Below, piece after piece: positions 8,324 through 16,927 of a stretch of 34,868 nt of DNA (its first letter is position 1; every line of letters starts with the position of its first letter). Below the pieces are notes generated by a model. It saw only the letters and a list, made by a program, of their open reading frames with translations, searched no databases and was not told where the DNA came from. Source of the stretch: Candidatus Nanohalarchaeota archaeon QJJ-5 (GTDB lineage: Archaea > Nanohalarchaeota > Nanosalinia > Nanosalinales > Nanoanaerosalinaceae); assembly GCA_022865265.1 (NCBI GenBank), contig JALIDO010000003.1:1-34868 (forward strand), given 5' to 3'. A program made the position numbers and the translations under genes.

Positions 8324-8964
8324 CGGATTATAAGCATGCGAACAGTCCGATCATCAGAGATGAGATCGGTGATCCGGACAAGGCGATCATCCTGTTACAT
8401 GGACGTGGAGCGACTGCCCGGGGAATGTATGATCTGGCTGCGGCTGTTGCCGATGATGCTGTTGTTCTTGCACCACAGGCCGTCAACCGGACATGGTATC
8501 CAGAATCGTTCATGGAGCCGATCGAGGCCAACCAGCCATGGCTGGATGGATCGCTCCAGAAGGTCGATGACTGTCTCACGATGGCGAGTAATGCTGGCTT
8601 CGAGCCAGATGAGGTCTCTGTGCTTGGTTTCTCACAGGGAGCCTGTCTGGCCACAGAGTGGGCTGCACAGAATGATCCTGGAATCCATCTTGTTGCCGGG
8701 CTCAGTGGCGGACTCATCGGAGCGGAGATCGATCGATCCCGCTATGCGTCTTCGTTCGATGATCTGGCGGTGTTTCTCGGTTGTTCGGACACTGATCCAC
8801 ATATACCCGTCGAGCGTGTCCATGGAACAGCCGCGGTCTTCGAGGAGGGTGGTGTCGATGTCGAGACTCGTATCTATGAGGGGATGGGTCACACGATCAA
8901 CGATGATGAACGACAGTTCCTCCGGACCCTGTTCACTGGTGAGGAACCTGCCTCTGTTTTTTAA
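8320..8964 (+). CDS. phospholipase/carboxylesterase-family serine hydrolase (MhqD-like)
   Basis: A 214-residue alpha/beta hydrolase. The oxyanion segment LLHGRGA is at residues 25-31, the nucleophile elbow GFSQGA has Ser105, and the likely remaining triad members are Asp159 (in a G-x-x-D-x-x-V/I-P type loop) and His191 (EGMGHTI). Length and motifs fit the PF02230 group of small cytoplasmic esterases and thioesterases. Its ATG overlaps the stop of the VOC gene (ATGA), so the two are co-translated; together they suggest breakdown of aromatic or electrophilic compounds. The natural substrate is unknown. Confidence 0.85.
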   Translation: MTDYKHANSPIIRDEIGDPDKAIILLHGRGATARGMYDLAAAVADDAVVLAPQAVNRTWYPESFMEPIEANQPWLDGSLQKVDDCLTMASNAGFEPDEVSVLGFSQGACLATEWAAQNDPGIHLVAGLSGGLIGAEIDRSRYASSFDDLAVFLGCSDTDPHIPVERVHGTAAVFEEGGVDVETRIYEGMGHTINDDERQFLRTLFTGEEPASVF

Positions 8965-8988
8965 TAGCACCATCGACCACTATCAAGT

Positions 8989-9396
8989 ATGAGCGAAGAT
9001 GAGTTACCATCGTCAGAGGAGGAATGGCGAGAAGAACTCTCTGATGATGCCTATCGTGTTCTTCGAGAAGCTGGTACGGAACCGGCATTCAGTAGTGATA
9101 TGATCGATGAGGACCGAGATGGTGTGTTCCACTGTGCAGGGTGTGGGGCTGAGCTGTTCGATAGTGAGACCAAATTCGAGTCCGGTACCGGCTGGCCGAG
9201 TTTCTGGGATGTGCGTGATGAGGATACTGTAGCATTGCATGAAGATACGAAACTTGGACGTACACGGATCGAGGTTCGCTGTGCACGCTGTGATGGACAT
9301 CTCGGACATGTCTTTGAGGACGGGCCTGACCCCACAGGGAAGCGATATTGTATCAATGCAGCAGCGCTTGAATTCGAACCGGATGAGGATGAATGA
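8989..9396 (+). CDS. msrB: peptide-methionine (R)-S-oxide reductase
   Basis: A 135-residue MsrB, which reduces methionine-R-sulfoxide in oxidised proteins. Zinc is held by two Cys-x-x-Cys pairs, C49/C52 (FHCAGCGAELF) and C98/C101 (RCARCDGHLGH). The catalytic cysteine is C121 in RYCINAAAL, where most homologues have RYCINS. The conserved SGTGWPSF substrate loop is present at about residues 65-72. It has its own TATA-like box, ttttttaata (8957-8966), overlapping the stop codon of the hydrolase gene and centred 27 bp before the ATG. No msrA lies nearby. Confidence 0.93.
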   Translation: MSEDELPSSEEEWREELSDDAYRVLREAGTEPAFSSDMIDEDRDGVFHCAGCGAELFDSETKFESGTGWPSFWDVRDEDTVALHEDTKLGRTRIEVRCARCDGHLGHVFEDGPDPTGKRYCINAAALEFEPDEDE

Positions 9397-9553
9397 AGCC
9401 ACCCACTTCGATATATGTATTCGAGTACATCATGTGAGACGGGTGCTATGAGATGCTTTGTATTCTTAGAGTAGCAAATCTGGGTATGGTAGGTGTTACT
9501 CCAAATGCGGAAAGCAGGTGGTCCTAGATCGAATAATACACCAAGATAGTCCA

Positions 9554-9600
9554 AATATTAATAAAGGAGGATCAACTGTGTACAGTATGAGGTGACTACT
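9554..9600 (+). promoter_or_regulatory. histone promoter with TATA box and Shine-Dalgarno leader
   Basis: aatattaataaa (9554-9565) is a strong TATA box centred about 41 bp before ATG 9601. The predicted transcript therefore starts near 9586 and has a short leader. That leader contains GAGGTGA (9589-9595), a close match to the 16S anti-Shine-Dalgarno, five bases before the ATG. This differs from the leaderless pattern of most genes here and decides the start at 9601 over GTG 9592. Confidence 0.65.
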
Positions 9601-9807
9601 ATGGCAGAACTACCACGAGCACCTCTGGAACGACTTCTGCGACAGGCTGGTGCAGAGCGAGTTTCCGACGAAGCAACTGAAGCACTACGTGAAGCAGTTG
9701 AAGAGGAAGCTCTCGAACTAGCCGAGCGAGCTCGAGAATTTTCTCAGCACGCTAACCGGAAGACAGTCCAGAGAGAAGACGTTCGCGCAGCAAGGAGGGA
9801 CCGATAA
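9601..9807 (+). CDS. archaeal histone (single histone fold)
   Basis: A 68-residue archaeal histone of the HMf type that wraps DNA as dimers and larger multimers. The usual features are present: the N-terminal LPRAPLERLLRQAGAERVS (with the proline and arginine typical of helix 1 and loop 1), the long central helix, and the RKTVQREDVRAA loop 2/helix 3. Halobacteria usually carry a fused double-length histone; this one is single, which helps place the organism outside classical Halobacteria. Codon choice (many cga, gaa and gca codons) looks less GC-rich than in neighbouring genes, as in highly expressed genes. Confidence 0.93.
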   Translation: MAELPRAPLERLLRQAGAERVSDEATEALREAVEEEALELAERAREFSQHANRKTVQREDVRAARRDR

Positions 9808-9842
9808 GTCCCTTCTCCCATTTTCTTTTTTCTTTCTTCCCA
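9808..9842 (+). terminator. pyrimidine-rich terminator after the histone gene
   Basis: Directly after the histone stop lies a T/C tract with several runs of four to six T (9820-9840) and no clear hairpin. Oligo-T tracts of this kind terminate archaeal RNA polymerase, and the next gene has its own promoter box. Confidence 0.6.
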
Positions 9843-9881
9843 GCACAAGTTTCTTATGTTGGTATAAGGTATGCTTGAGGT

Positions 9882-10091
9882 ATGTCTGGTCCAACAGAAG
9901 TATTCATCTGTCCGGCCTGTCAGAAATATCTTCCTGTCGATGAGACTGACGAAGACAAGCCGGTCTGCCGGACAGCCGGCTGTGAGCGTGAAGGCAAGAT
10001 TCTGAATCGTATGTATATGTGTCCGGCCTGTAAACAGTGTTTCTCATCAAAGCAGGCAGTAGCTCGCCACGGTGCCCAGAAGCATCAGTAA
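9882..10091 (+). CDS. small zinc-binding protein with C-terminal C2H2 finger
   Basis: A 69-residue protein with two likely zinc sites. The N-terminal part has Cys-Pro-Ala-Cys (10-13) and a second pair in CRTAGC. The C-terminal part fits the classical C2H2 spacing Cys-x2-Cys-x12-His-x4-His (CPACKQCFSSKQAVARHGAQKH), including a phenylalanine in the usual core region. Such fingers bind nucleic acid or protein; the target is unknown. TATA-like tttcttatg (9850-9858) is centred 27 bp before the ATG. The 3' end overlaps the convergent membrane-protein gene by 7 bp. Two other mini zinc proteins lie at 21693-21830 and 22834-23256. Confidence 0.75.
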   Translation: MSGPTEVFICPACQKYLPVDETDEDKPVCRTAGCEREGKILNRMYMCPACKQCFSSKQAVARHGAQKHQ

Positions 10092-10459
10092 TCCTCATCA
10101 TCGATGATCGATTCGAGGACATGTCGGTGGGATGCTGCCTGGATGCCGGTGTAATACACAGCAAGCGTGCTTGCGATGACCAGACTGAGCGATGCAAATG
10201 CTGCCGGTCGGAGGGACAGGGACGCTGTCATGACCAAGAGTCCGATACCGACCAGTCCAGCAAAGGTCACAGTAAGTATGCGGTTCCTGAGATCGTGCAT
10301 ACCGCGGATCCGTTCTAGTTCGAGATCTTTCTCGACCTGGATCCGATCCTGTCGTCTGAGCTGGGCGATGAGTTCCTCGTTATCACTGTTCTCGGGTTCT
10401 TCAGGTTCGCTGTCGAGAAGTTCATCGACGATCCGGTTGATCAGGAGGGATTTGAGCAT
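10085..10459 (-). CDS. coiled-coil protein with C-terminal membrane hairpin
   Basis: A 124-residue protein. An N-terminal amphipathic start (MLKSLLINRIVDELL) leads to an acidic linker, then a charged helix (about residues 28-55, likely coiled coil), then two membrane helices separated by a short SLRPA turn (about 60-82 and 87-105) and a short acidic tail. No family recognised. The reading frame is open further upstream, but ATG 10459 is preferred because the upstream extension would run into the promoter of the divergent ndk gene and is poorly protein-like. Both ends would face the cytoplasm. Confidence 0.6.
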   Translation of the reverse strand: MLKSLLINRIVDELLDSEPEEPENSDNEELIAQLRRQDRIQVEKDLELERIRGMHDLRNRILTVTFAGLVGIGLLVMTASLSLRPAAFASLSLVIASTLAVYYTGIQAASHRHVLESIIDDEDY

Positions 10460-10525
10460 ACTATCACTACTGAAGTGTTGCTGAACCAGCCTTAAGTGTG
10501 CTTGTGCTCGGCCAGCGTCGGGAAG

Positions 10526-10569
10526 TTTATAAATGTAAACCCTAATGTTATGAGGTCTCGGTGATACCA
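10526..10569 (+). promoter_or_regulatory. ndk promoter and Shine-Dalgarno leader
   Basis: tttataaa (10526-10533) is a good TATA box. Transcription should begin near 10555, leaving a leader of about 15 nt that carries GGTGAT (10560-10565), a Shine-Dalgarno match four bases before ATG 10570. This favours ATG 10570 over the in-frame GTG 10561, which lies inside the Shine-Dalgarno. Confidence 0.55.
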
Positions 10570-11136
10570 ATGACTGCTCATGATATCCAACCCTACGATC
10601 GGACATTCGTGATGGCCAAACCTGATGCATTCTATGAAGGTGTTGTGGGAGAGATCCAGACACGTCTCGAGGATGCAGGGCTCATGAAACAGGCCTCACG
10701 TGTGACCGTTCCATCTGAAGAACTTGCCCATGAGCATTATGATGATGCAGGGTTGCCTGAGGATCTCCACGATCAGGTCGTGGAGTACCTGACATCGGGT
10801 CCGGTCGAGCCGATGGTATGGGCAGGTGAAGACAGCATCGAGACTGTCCGCGCCCTCGTCGGTGAGAGCTTCGATCCGACCGAGTGCTCACCGGGAACGA
10901 TCCGGGGCGATTATGGTGGCGAGTACGGGACAGCATTTGCCGATGAATATGATGTGGCTGTACCGAATATCGTCCATGCTGCCGATGAACCCGCTGCGGC
11001 AGAGCGGGAGATCGATATCTGGTTCGATGATGAGGACCTGGCGATGTATGAGATGCTCGAGAGCCAGGATGCGATGGTCGATGAGTTAGTTACAGATCGG
11101 GGCTATGCTCGGGAACCTCAGCCATCTCGGTACTGA
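10570..11136 (+). CDS. ndk: nucleoside diphosphate kinase, long form
   Basis: A 188-residue NDP kinase, which moves phosphate between nucleoside tri- and diphosphates through a phosphohistidine. Visible: TFVMAKPDAFYEG with the conserved lysine, the TSGPVEPMVWAG strand, the SPGTIRGDYG loop, and the NIVHAADEP loop with the catalytic histidine, followed by AEREIDIWF. It is longer than the usual 130-150 residues: there is a roughly ten-residue insertion between the RGDYG loop and the catalytic His loop, and a 30-residue acidic C-terminal extension. The threonine often seen in the LxGxT segment is serine here. The gene stands alone with its own promoter. Confidence 0.9.
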   Translation: MTAHDIQPYDRTFVMAKPDAFYEGVVGEIQTRLEDAGLMKQASRVTVPSEELAHEHYDDAGLPEDLHDQVVEYLTSGPVEPMVWAGEDSIETVRALVGESFDPTECSPGTIRGDYGGEYGTAFADEYDVAVPNIVHAADEPAAAEREIDIWFDDEDLAMYEMLESQDAMVDELVTDRGYAREPQPSRY

Positions 11137-11227
11137 TATAACACCGTTATATTCACGTTCGTTAGTATCGATCTTGTGCCGGCGTGAGACATTTATACTG
11201 ATCGAAGATAGCCAATAGTAGATACGA

Positions 11228-11602
11228 ATGCCGCTTCCACGGATCGAATCTCTTCATGAAGAGGTTGGTGACTATCTCTCGACGATCACATCGTCCCGTG
11301 CGCTGGATAAAATACAGGAATCGGAACTGCGCTATGCGGATCCTGAGGCTGAGATCGGGCCCTACAAGCATGTAGAACGCACGGAAGATCCCTGGTTGAC
11401 TGTCAGTGGAGAGGAAGAAGGCGGGTTTCCGGCTGTATCTGTCTATGATGTTGATGATGAGTTACTGGTAGAATACGAGCCTCATGCATCGGTTGGTCTG
11501 TTCTATACTATGGAGGAAGCAGGCATGAACCCGTTGATCGATTTCATCCGGTCGGAGGAAGCTTTACCTGATGGGGCCTGGCTGGACGAGCTGTACCGAT
11601 GA
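11228..11602 (+). CDS. acidic protein, unknown function
   Basis: A 124-residue soluble acidic protein. Its middle looks like a beta-rich domain (WLTVSGEEEGGFPAVSVYDVD, then LLVEYEPHASVGLFYTMEEAG) and its start is helical. I do not recognise a family. A TATA-like catttatactg at 11190-11200 lies about 34 bp before the ATG, suggesting a leader of a few bases. The following PHP gene starts 52 bp after the stop with its own box. Confidence 0.6.
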   Translation: MPLPRIESLHEEVGDYLSTITSSRALDKIQESELRYADPEAEIGPYKHVERTEDPWLTVSGEEEGGFPAVSVYDVDDELLVEYEPHASVGLFYTMEEAGMNPLIDFIRSEEALPDGAWLDELYR

Positions 11603-11654
11603 TGATCGGGGTATGTCGGATTCATTCTTAAAGGTGTCCTGTGTCTTATACAAT

Positions 11655-12275
11655 ATGAGTGTCGATCTCCATACACATACTGAGGCCTCGTTCGATTCTG
11701 ACTGTACGATGGCCCAACGTGTTGCCCTGGCGGATGATGCTGGTATCACGACGATCGCCTGTACGGATCACAATGCTGTGCATCCACGTCTCGATGACCG
11801 AACACAGATGATCGATGGGATCGAGGTCATTGCTGGAGTAGAGCTGTTCACACGGGGGCAGTACGGTCGGATCGATGTACTCGGGCTGATGATCGATCCC
11901 GCAATGATGCGCAAACAGGTGCCGGCTGAAGGGCGTGAGAAGATCGCGTATCGAGAGGCGATCGATAGGATCCATGACGCCGGTGGTGTGGCCATCATGG
12001 CACATCCTGGACGGTATGATACAGATCTCGAGGCTGCGGTCCAGCATCTGCTCGAGCATGGTGTCGATGGGATCGAGACAGCGTATCCGTATGAATTTGT
12101 TTCTGATCCGATGCCATATACGCCACATGAGCGTATCGTCAGGATCGCACAGGAGTATGATCTGTTAGAGACTGGCGGGTCGGACTGTCATGGTACCCGC
12201 CGACAACATATCGGCGCGATCAGGCTCGATGAGGCGGTGCTCCGTAAGCTCCGGCAACGGGCTGCCATGGGCTAG
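11655..12275 (+). CDS. PHP-domain phosphoesterase-like protein
   Basis: A 206-residue PHP-fold protein, probably a metal-dependent phosphoesterase of the YciV/TrpH type. Metal ligands appear in order: H6-x-H8 in LHTHTEAS, the Asp-His of CTDHNAV (38-39), a glutamate in VELF, the AHPGRY histidine, and the Asp-x-His of GGSDCHG near the end. The family removes phosphate from small molecules or short nucleotides; the substrate is unknown. The ATG at 11655 is chosen because the metal motif follows it directly and a TATA-like ttcttaaag (11625-11633) is centred 26 bp upstream. The frame is open further upstream without protein-like sequence. A second PHP gene lies just beyond sucCD. Confidence 0.85.
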   Translation: MSVDLHTHTEASFDSDCTMAQRVALADDAGITTIACTDHNAVHPRLDDRTQMIDGIEVIAGVELFTRGQYGRIDVLGLMIDPAMMRKQVPAEGREKIAYREAIDRIHDAGGVAIMAHPGRYDTDLEAAVQHLLEHGVDGIETAYPYEFVSDPMPYTPHERIVRIAQEYDLLETGGSDCHGTRRQHIGAIRLDEAVLRKLRQRAAMG

Positions 12276-12309
12276 CACCTTTTTCAATCGGTCATGTTCA
12301 TCTGTATCT

Positions 12310-13377
12310 ATGGACCTCTTGGAATGGCAAGGCCGTGGTCTGTTCGAGCAGTATGATATTCCTGTTCCTGCAGGAACGGTTCTTTCAGAGACGGATGAAC
12401 TCCGTCTTCCTGATGCTGCATCTTTTGTCGTCAAGGCCCAGGTACCGGCTGGTAAACGGAAGAAACACGGTGGTATCGTGATGGCCGGGCCGGATGAGGT
12501 AGATGATGTTATCGGGTCGATGTTCGAAAAAACCGTCGCCGGGCATCCTGTCGAGACCGTCATGGTCGAGGAGGAGCTTTCGATTGCTGATGAATTCTAT
12601 CTCTCGCTGTCGATCAATCGTGCACACGAGGACTATCGGCTGGTCTTTTCTCATCAAGGTGGGTCTGGAGTAGAATCGGTAGCAGCGGCGGATGATGATG
12701 CGATCACTGTTATCGAGCTCTATGAATATGATAAGGAAAAGATACGTGAAGCCTTGCCAGAACGTGATATCAACGAGGATCTTCTTGCATTGACTGAAAA
12801 GATGTACACGCTGATGCGTGAAGAGGATGCAGTACTTGTCGAGATCAATCCTGTCATCGAGACAACCGATGGTCGATTGGTCGCCTCGGATGCGAAGGTG
12901 CGTCTTGATGATGCTGCGATGTATCGTCATGATCGGTCATTCGATACCGAACAGGATGATGCTCTCGAGTTCGTCCCGCTCGATGGGTCGATCGGGATCA
13001 TCGGTAATGGTGCGGGTCTGGTCATGGCAACACTGGATACGATCAACGCCTATGGCGGTGCCCCGGCGAATTTCTTGGATATCGGTGGTGGTGCCTCGGT
13101 CGAGAAGATGACCGAAGCGATGCGTGTGGCGGTTACCGAGCAGGATGTCGATGGTCTATTTGTCAATATATTCGGCGGTATAACACGATGTGACCTGGTT
13201 GCTGAAGGTATTCTTGATTTCGTGGAAGAATATGAGCCAGGTATCCCGATGGTGGTCCGGATGGTCGGGACAAACCAAACAGAAGGACGGCAGATGCTTG
13301 AAGACCACGGGATCGATGCCCTGGATTCGATGGAAGCCTGTGCTGAGCGGATCTGTGAGCTGGTTGCTGATGATTGA
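12310..13377 (+). CDS. sucC: succinyl-CoA synthetase, beta subunit
   Basis: A 355-residue beta subunit (ATP-grasp plus CoA-ligase domain) of ADP- or GDP-forming succinyl-CoA synthetase, which couples succinyl-CoA cleavage to substrate-level phosphorylation. Landmarks: the N-terminal [18 protein letters not shown], the [15 protein letters not shown] nucleotide loop, [17 protein letters not shown], the [13 protein letters not shown] CoA-ligase loop, [10 protein letters not shown], and the [12 protein letters not shown] strand. It is slightly short of the bacterial 385-390 residues. The open frame extends 120 bases upstream but overlaps the PHP gene; MDLLEW is the family start. A weak AT box (ctttttcaa, 12279-12287) lies about 27 bp upstream. 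It overlaps sucD by 8 bp. Confidence 0.93.
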   Translation: MDLLEWQGRGLFEQYDIPVPAGTVLSETDELRLPDAASFVVKAQVPAGKRKKHGGIVMAGPDEVDDVIGSMFEKTVAGHPVETVMVEEELSIADEFYLSLSINRAHEDYRLVFSHQGGSGVESVAAADDDAITVIELYEYDKEKIREALPERDINEDLLALTEKMYTLMREEDAVLVEINPVIETTDGRLVASDAKVRLDDAAMYRHDRSFDTEQDDALEFVPLDGSIGIIGNGAGLVMATLDTINAYGGAPANFLDIGGGASVEKMTEAMRVAVTEQDVDGLFVNIFGGITRCDLVAEGILDFVEEYEPGIPMVVRMVGTNQTEGRQMLEDHGIDALDSMEACAERICELVADD

Positions 13378-14227
13378 TGAAGAGACAAAGGTCGTAGTAC
13401 AGGGAATAACAGGCGAACAAGGATCGTTCCACACAGAGGCGATGCGTGAGTACGGAACGAATATCGTGGCAGGGGTTACCCCTGGCAAAGGAGGACAGCA
13501 TGTTGCAGGTGTACCGGTCTATGACTCGATCGAGGATGCTGTCGAGGCCCACGAGCTTGACTGGTCGATCGGATTTGTTCCACCACGGTTCGCGAAGGAT
13601 GCGGCGATGACGGCTATCGAAGCAGGTCTACATACCTGTGTGATCACAGAACATATCCCGGTCCATGATGCGGTCGATATCGTCCAGGCAGGGAAGGCCC
13701 ATGATCAACACGTGATCGGGCCGAACTGTCCGGGGATGATCGCTCCAGGACAGGCAAAGCTCGGGATCATGCCGGGTGAGATCTTTACAGCTGGGTCGGT
13801 CGGTGTTGTATCGCGGTCTGGCACGCTGACATACGAGATCGTCGATCAATTGACACAGCATGGCTATGGACAGTCTCTGGCTGTCGGGATGGGTGGTGAC
13901 CCGGTCGTCGGGCGGGATTTCCTGGACTGGGTGCCATGGTTCGATACTGATCCGGGTACGGACGCGATCGTGGTGATCGGTGAGATCGGTGGTGATCTCG
14001 AAGAGCGGACTGCCCGTCTGATCGAGGAATCGGTTGATACGCCGGTGATCGCGTATATCACTGGCAGGACGGCACCAGAAGGCAAACAGATGGGGCATGC
14101 GGGAGCGATTGTCCACGGTGATGCTGGCAGTGCTTCTTCGAAAGTGCAGGCGTTTGAAGAAGCTGATGTGCCGGTCGCATCGCTGCCATCAGAGATTCCG
14201 GAATTGTTGGATACCCGTTCTGTTTAA
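13370..14227 (+). CDS. sucD: succinyl-CoA synthetase, alpha subunit
   Basis: A 285-residue alpha subunit that binds CoA and carries the phosphohistidine. Motifs: [15 protein letters not shown] (CoA-binding Rossmann start), [35 protein letters not shown], and GHAGAIV with the active His243. The usual GIPV of the second segment is HIPV here. It starts inside the sucC stop region (8 bp overlap), so equal production of both subunits by translational coupling is likely. The presence of the pair suggests a full or partial TCA cycle or acyl-CoA energy conservation, which fits the lipoate ligase upstream. Confidence 0.94.
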   Translation: MIDEETKVVVQGITGEQGSFHTEAMREYGTNIVAGVTPGKGGQHVAGVPVYDSIEDAVEAHELDWSIGFVPPRFAKDAAMTAIEAGLHTCVITEHIPVHDAVDIVQAGKAHDQHVIGPNCPGMIAPGQAKLGIMPGEIFTAGSVGVVSRSGTLTYEIVDQLTQHGYGQSLAVGMGGDPVVGRDFLDWVPWFDTDPGTDAIVVIGEIGGDLEERTARLIEESVDTPVIAYITGRTAPEGKQMGHAGAIVHGDAGSASSKVQAFEEADVPVASLPSEIPELLDTRSV

Positions 14228-14251
14228 AGGATTGGTTCGAAGGGTACAATC

Positions 14252-14962
14252 ATGGCCGAGTTCAGTATCTCGTTCGATCCACATGTCCACTCTGAAGGGT
14301 CATTCGATGGAAAAGAGCCTGTCGAATTGATTCTTCAACATGCTGATGATATTGGACTGGATGCGATCGCGATCACGGATCATGATGTGATCGAGTATTC
14401 GCTCGAGGCTGTCGAGTTGGCACAGGACTATGATGTGATCGCTGTCCCCGGTGTCGAGGTCTCGACGAAGGCAGGGCATCTTCTTGGACTCGGTATTGAG
14501 GAAAAACCCCCGAAGAAGCTACCTGTGGCCGAGACGATCGAGATGATCAAGGCAAAAGGTGGAACAGCGATCATCCCGCATCCGTTCCAGCGGATGCGTC
14601 ATGGTATTCCACGTCGCAAGATCACGGCCTGTGATGGGATCGAGGTCTACAATGCCTGGTTGTTCACTGGCTATCGGAACCGTCAGGCGGCTCGCTATGC
14701 AAAGCACCACGAGTTCACGGGGATCGCTGCGAGTGATGCCCACCGGATGGGAACGGTCGGTCGAGCGTACACGGAACTCGAGATCGAGGCCGAATCTCGT
14801 GACGATATCACGGCCGAGGATATCTTGCAGGCGATCTCGAATGGGGATACCGGGATACAGGGACGTCGGAAGCCGATCCATACGAGTGCGATCGATTACA
14901 CGAAGGCCTTGCTCCGGAAGGGGCGTTGGTTGACCGATAAGATACCGCATCCAGGTCGTTGA
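14252..14962 (+). CDS. PHP-domain protein, second copy
   Basis: A 236-residue PHP-fold metal-dependent phosphoesterase-like protein. Metal motifs: H11-x-H13 (DPHVHSEGS), ITDHD, a GVEVS glutamate, IIPHPF, and SDAHR near residue 166. It ends with a basic region (KALLRKGRWLTDK) that is unusual for this acidic proteome. It is only loosely similar to the PHP protein at 11655-12275, differing after each motif, so the two are unlikely to be a recent duplication. The TATA-like tgtttaaag (14221-14229) overlaps the sucD stop codon and is centred 27 bp before the ATG, so it has its own leaderless transcript. Confidence 0.82.
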   Translation: MAEFSISFDPHVHSEGSFDGKEPVELILQHADDIGLDAIAITDHDVIEYSLEAVELAQDYDVIAVPGVEVSTKAGHLLGLGIEEKPPKKLPVAETIEMIKAKGGTAIIPHPFQRMRHGIPRRKITACDGIEVYNAWLFTGYRNRQAARYAKHHEFTGIAASDAHRMGTVGRAYTELEIEAESRDDITAEDILQAISNGDTGIQGRRKPIHTSAIDYTKALLRKGRWLTDKIPHPGR

Positions 14963-15000
14963 TAGTAATCTTTTAATGCGAGGTTCTCAAGCATGGATAT

Positions 15001-15879
15001 ATGGGGTTCCTACGGAGGGTCATTGTTCCTGATCTTCAGCAACTGCTTGTTCCATCGCTGATGGCTGGTCTGATCGTTGTGATGTTGCTCACTGGATCGA
15101 TGGCTCGATCAGCAGGTCATGACCGGACACTGGCATTCGCATCGTCAGAGAGTGAGATCGATCGGATGGTGATCGATAATGAATATGCGGTCTTCGATGA
15201 TGTGCCGGGCGATCGGGTACAACGACGTGAAGATGCTCGAACACAGGCACAGGAACGGATTGCGATAGCGAAGTCTGATCTTGTGTCGGTCATCACTGGT
15301 GGCTTGCTCCACTGGACATACAATACGCCGCTGTATATTCTGATGCCAAGTTCACCATCGGCATTCATCGAGACGGATCATTCTGCCAGGATCTATCCCC
15401 GTTCTGCGGGCTATTTCATGAGTGGGGATGTGCCGGCTGCGATGGTACTGGAAGCATATCAGCGGGATAAAATCACGAATCTTACTAACCGGGTTAATGA
15501 TGCACGCAACGAGAACAAAACATCCTGGACGCTTGAGGAATACAGACAGAAGATCGAGGAGATCCGGTCGGTTTCGTATGATGATACCGAGGTCCGATCG
15601 TATATCGAGCATATGAACAGCTCGGCTGATCGAGAGCTGGTGATCGAGGATCCAGTGGTCAAACGACACGTCATCGAAGCTACTGTCAAAGAGGTAGGCT
15701 ACCGTGAGTATCTACCGGCGATCGTTGGCAACTTTCTGTTGTACTATCTGGTCTTCGGGCTGTTGACCGCGATGATCGGGCTTGTTGTCGGGTCTGATGC
15801 AGACACGAATCAGAAACGTACCCCACAACAGCCTAGGAGGCAAGGTCCTTCACAGAATCGAAGAAGGAGTTCTCGGTAG
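15001..15879 (+). CDS. two-helix membrane protein with basic C-terminal tail
   Basis: A 292-residue protein with one membrane helix near the N-terminus (about 16-34), a roughly 200-residue extracytoplasmic or loop region containing weakly hydrophobic segments and a coiled-coil-like part, and a second helix near 240-264. It ends in a strongly basic, glutamine-rich tail of about 25 residues. No family recognised. TATA-like cttttaatg (14970-14978) is centred 27 bp upstream of the ATG. The last 47 bases overlap the end of dnaJ on the other strand and encode much of the basic tail. Confidence 0.65.
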   Translation: MGFLRRVIVPDLQQLLVPSLMAGLIVVMLLTGSMARSAGHDRTLAFASSESEIDRMVIDNEYAVFDDVPGDRVQRREDARTQAQERIAIAKSDLVSVITGGLLHWTYNTPLYILMPSSPSAFIETDHSARIYPRSAGYFMSGDVPAAMVLEAYQRDKITNLTNRVNDARNENKTSWTLEEYRQKIEEIRSVSYDDTEVRSYIEHMNSSADRELVIEDPVVKRHVIEATVKEVGYREYLPAIVGNFLLYYLVFGLLTAMIGLVVGSDADTNQKRTPQQPRRQGPSQNRRRSSR

Positions 15880-16897
15880 TCGGCTCGGTTCTGAACTGTT
15901 CGAACAGTTCTTTTGTCTGTTCATCCAAATCCTCTGGGATGTCGATGTCGATCTTGAGATAGATGTCGCCATCATGACGGCGTCCAGGCATGCCTTCGCC
16001 TTTGAGTCGTAGTACATCGCCTGGCTGGATGCCCTCGGGGATCGAGACTGATAATGTCTTGCCGAAGACATCGATGGTCTTTTCTGCACCAAGGACAGCG
16101 TCTCCAAGACCGATTTCGAGGGTGGTGAACAGATCATTGTTCCGGCGTTCGAACTGTTCATCGCCTTTGATTCCGACAAAGAGATAGAGGTCTCCTGTTT
16201 CTCCGTTCGGTAATCTGTTCCCCTTGTTCTTGATACGGAGTCGTTGTCGATGTTCTACTCCTGCGGGGACATCGACAGTGATCGTTTCCTGTGTCTGTGT
16301 CGTGCCGGTCCCGCTACATGCGGAACATGCTGTCTCTGGTTGTGTGCCCCGACCATGACACTGGTCACATTGTTCGACGACACGTGAACGGCCGAATGGT
16401 GTCCGTCGTACAGCCTTGACGCGGCCTTGTCCATTGCATTGCTGGCAGGTTGTGGTGTTGCCGTTTTCTGCACCGGTTCCATCACACTGTTCACAGGCTG
16501 CCTGTCGTTTTACGGTGATGGTCGTTTCTGTGCCATGATAGGCATCTTCTAATGTGATGGTGATGGTTTCTTTGATATCAGCGGTCTGTTGACTACGGCC
16601 ACGCCCACCGCCCCCACCGAGTAGTGTCTCGAAGAGGTCTTGGAGGTTCTGAAAGCCTGCTCCGGTTTCGGCCGATCCATCGACGGCTGCTTTGCCGAAT
16701 TGATCGTACTTCTTCCGTTTTTCCTCATCGCTCAGAACATCATAGGCCTTGTTGATCTTTTTGAATTTCTCTTCATCGGCCTGGTCGCTGTTCGAATCTG
16801 GATGATATTTTTTCGCCTTTTTGCGATAGGCTTTCTTGATCTCGTCTTGGGAGGCGTTTTGATCAACACCTAACAGGTCATAGTATTCTTTTGCCAT
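15833..16897 (-). CDS. dnaJ: chaperone DnaJ (Hsp40)
   Basis: A 354-residue type I J-protein that delivers substrates to DnaK and stimulates its ATPase. The J-domain (1-70) has the essential HPD at 32-34. A short Gly-rich linker follows (GGGGGRGR, about 94-100). The zinc domain has four Cys-x-x-Cys-x-Gly-x-Gly repeats starting at C135, C151, C177 and C191, then the two beta-sandwich substrate domains. The glycine/phenylalanine region is shorter than in E. coli. It follows dnaK by 30 bp in the reverse-strand order grpE-dnaK-dnaJ. Its final 47 bases overlap the convergent membrane protein gene. Confidence 0.96.
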   Translation of the reverse strand: MAKEYYDLLGVDQNASQDEIKKAYRKKAKKYHPDSNSDQADEEKFKKINKAYDVLSDEEKRKKYDQFGKAAVDGSAETGAGFQNLQDLFETLLGGGGGRGRSQQTADIKETITITLEDAYHGTETTITVKRQAACEQCDGTGAENGNTTTCQQCNGQGRVKAVRRTPFGRSRVVEQCDQCHGRGTQPETACSACSGTGTTQTQETITVDVPAGVEHRQRLRIKNKGNRLPNGETGDLYLFVGIKGDEQFERRNNDLFTTLEIGLGDAVLGAEKTIDVFGKTLSVSIPEGIQPGDVLRLKGEGMPGRRHDGDIYLKIDIDIPEDLDEQTKELFEQFRTEPTTENSFFDSVKDLAS

Positions 16898-16927
16898 GGT
16901 TGTGTGGTCTCAGGTGATTGCTATCTG

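Noticed and set aside
9397-9553. Possible tRNA or other RNA gene before the histone gene
   Set aside because: A 5-bp closing stem (ggtgt/acacc) can be drawn near 9486-9543, but there is no GTTCGAATC-like T-loop, no D-arm and the length is too short for a tRNA. No TATA box faces it at the right distance.
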